Notes under the pieces: model-generated | What the model saw: only the letters and a program-made list of their open reading frames with translations | Database searches by the model: none | Told to the model about the DNA's origin: nothing | Part shown: in pieces, positions 62,971 to 64,000 of the stretch | Layout: the number at the start of each line of letters is the position of its first letter | How positions within the stretch are numbered: position 1 is the first letter of the stretch | IMG/VR virus record: IMGVR_UViG_3300032116_000124 | Coordinates: 1 to 64,000 of that record | Direction: 5' to 3' (one strand) | From: a virus | DNA: 64,000 bases | Translations under genes and position numbers: made by a program

Positions 62971-64000
62971 ATGGTTTGTTCGACAATTTTAAATATACCA
63001 GGAAAACAAGGAGGAGATACAAAAACATATAATATTTGTTGTACTAAAGTGTATAGTCAAACACTATTTTTAGGAGGTAGCGTAAAAGCATTCAATGCGT
63101 CTTTAGCATGGGGATCAGAAGCGAGTAAATTAACTGTTGAAATTAGTGTTGACAAATGCGACTACCCTGTTCAAAAAGATCTAAATGGAAATATTGTATT
63201 AGTAATGCCAGAAGCAAATAGCTATACTGTCAATAGATTAAATAATACATTTCAAAAAGATGAAAACGGTAACTCTCTTATTCCAGCAAAAGTTTATTAT
63301 AAACCCTACTATGATACAACTAAAAAAAGTGGATATTTAGCATCATACTATTGGACTGGTTCTGATCCAGGATTTTATGGAGAAATATTTGATGCATATG
63401 GAAATGTAGATGTTGCAAAGAGTGTGGATATTGTTGGTTGCGCAGTATATTTTAAATATGATGATTTTGAGTTTTATGGCATTGTTAAAGGATGGCAACG
63501 ACAAGGAGGATCAAGTGGCACAATAACTTATTCCATAGATATAGAATCTCCATCATTTTTATTAACTCAAACTCAAATGATTTTGTCAGATTATAATGGA
63601 GCTATTTTTTCTAAAACCAATGGATCTGATGGTTCTCAATTTACAAAATTTGGCTTTCCAAAAACAAATGCCGGAACCTACACCGGAGCCATATCTGAAC
63701 AAAATATTCCAAACCTAATAAATGTATTTGGATATCTCGAAGATTCTGCAGCAATCACCTCTGCAACACCGGCTTATAGGTATGGTCGCTCTGAAAGAAA
63801 TGATCAAGGAATATCAGCTTTATATATTATGCAAGGAATTTATGATCTACTAAATAGTACTAAGCCAGTTACATCTAATAAACAAAAAATTCTCAGATAC
63901 TCACCATATGGAAGAATTGTTGGGAAAGCTCCAAAATTTAAATCATCATTAAATGATGTATTTGTATCATTGAATGACTTAGAGCAAAAACCATATTCTT
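62971..64000 (+). CDS. Tail hub-like protein, cut by window end
   Basis: At least 343 residues, open to the last base: MVCSTILNIPGKQGGDTKTY.... Contains SGYLASYYWTGSDPGFYGEI and VDIVGCAVYFKYDDFEFYGI, then SSGTITYSIDIESPSFLLTQ. The beta-rich hub-like pattern and its place after the distal tail protein suggest a baseplate hub. The last visible part is LNDVFVSLNDLEQKPYS. Confidence 0.6.
   Translation, partial: MVCSTILNIPGKQGGDTKTYNICCTKVYSQTLFLGGSVKAFNASLAWGSEASKLTVEISVDKCDYPVQKDLNGNIVLVMPEANSYTVNRLNNTFQKDENGNSLIPAKVYYKPYYDTTKKSGYLASYYWTGSDPGFYGEIFDAYGNVDVAKSVDIVGCAVYFKYDDFEFYGIVKGWQRQGGSSGTITYSIDIESPSFLLTQTQMILSDYNGAIFSKTNGSDGSQFTKFGFPKTNAGTYTGAISEQNIPNLINVFGYLEDSAAITSATPAYRYGRSERNDQGISALYIMQGIYDLLNSTKPVTSNKQKILRYSPYGRIVGKAPKFKSSLNDVFVSLNDLEQKPYS

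Overview
This window is part of a large tailed bacteriophage (Caudoviricetes), most likely a long-tailed, non-contractile (siphovirus-like) phage from an environmental sample. Evidence: a full packaging and head module (small-terminase-like protein, large terminase, portal, protease/scaffold, decoration protein, major capsid protein), a tail-tube-like protein, a 3593-residue tape measure and no tail sheath. No lysis or replication genes are visible. I cannot name the host. Promoters in the left part are classical sigma-70 type.

Two arms diverge from a switch at about 21134-21211. The left arm (1-21133) is all leftward (minus strand) and holds about 60 mostly tiny genes. Positions 1-2900 are an AT-rich operon of overlapping 30-70-residue proteins, including tandem paralogues. 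Positions 3.0-7.4 kb hold seven tRNA genes and one tRNA-like element, a DUF932 protein and a phosphoribosyltransferase-like protein. Positions 7.4-16.3 kb are small genes packaged as near-identical cassettes: sigma-70 promoter (TTGACA, 16-17 nt, TAGAAT/TATACT, often with CCGATA in the spacer), Shine-Dalgarno, ORF, then a conserved stem-loop at the stop codon with a GC-rich block and T-run. From 16.3 to 20.5 kb the 3' elements become short C-run/G-run hairpins that often enclose the stop codon and abut the next -35 box; nine of them form a gene-free array at 20285-20545. Two stretches (about 7383-7596 and 12419-12818) look like structured non-coding RNAs.

The right arm (21212-64000) is AT-rich and rightward. 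It starts with a T4 gp55-like sigma factor, a probable small terminase, GDP-mannose 4,6-dehydratase, HNH and ERCC4 nucleases, the large terminase and the head genes. A block of fibre/adhesin genes then sits between the capsid gene and the head-tail connectors. Connector, tail-tube and chaperone-position genes, the tape measure and distal tail proteins follow, the last being cut by the window end.

How it fits together: host sigma-70 RNA polymerase should transcribe the left (early/accessory) arm, and the phage sigma-like factor probably directs the right (late) arm, where GGTGTAT recurs 34-61 nt before several late genes. The tRNA set (UUU, UAU, UUG, UCU, UUC, GUU and a serine ACU) fits the AT-rich codons of the right arm. 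The most unusual items are the two structured RNAs, the cassette and stop-hairpin organisation of the left arm, and a tape measure carrying nuclease-like and metalloprotease-like motifs between repeated PGEFV modules.
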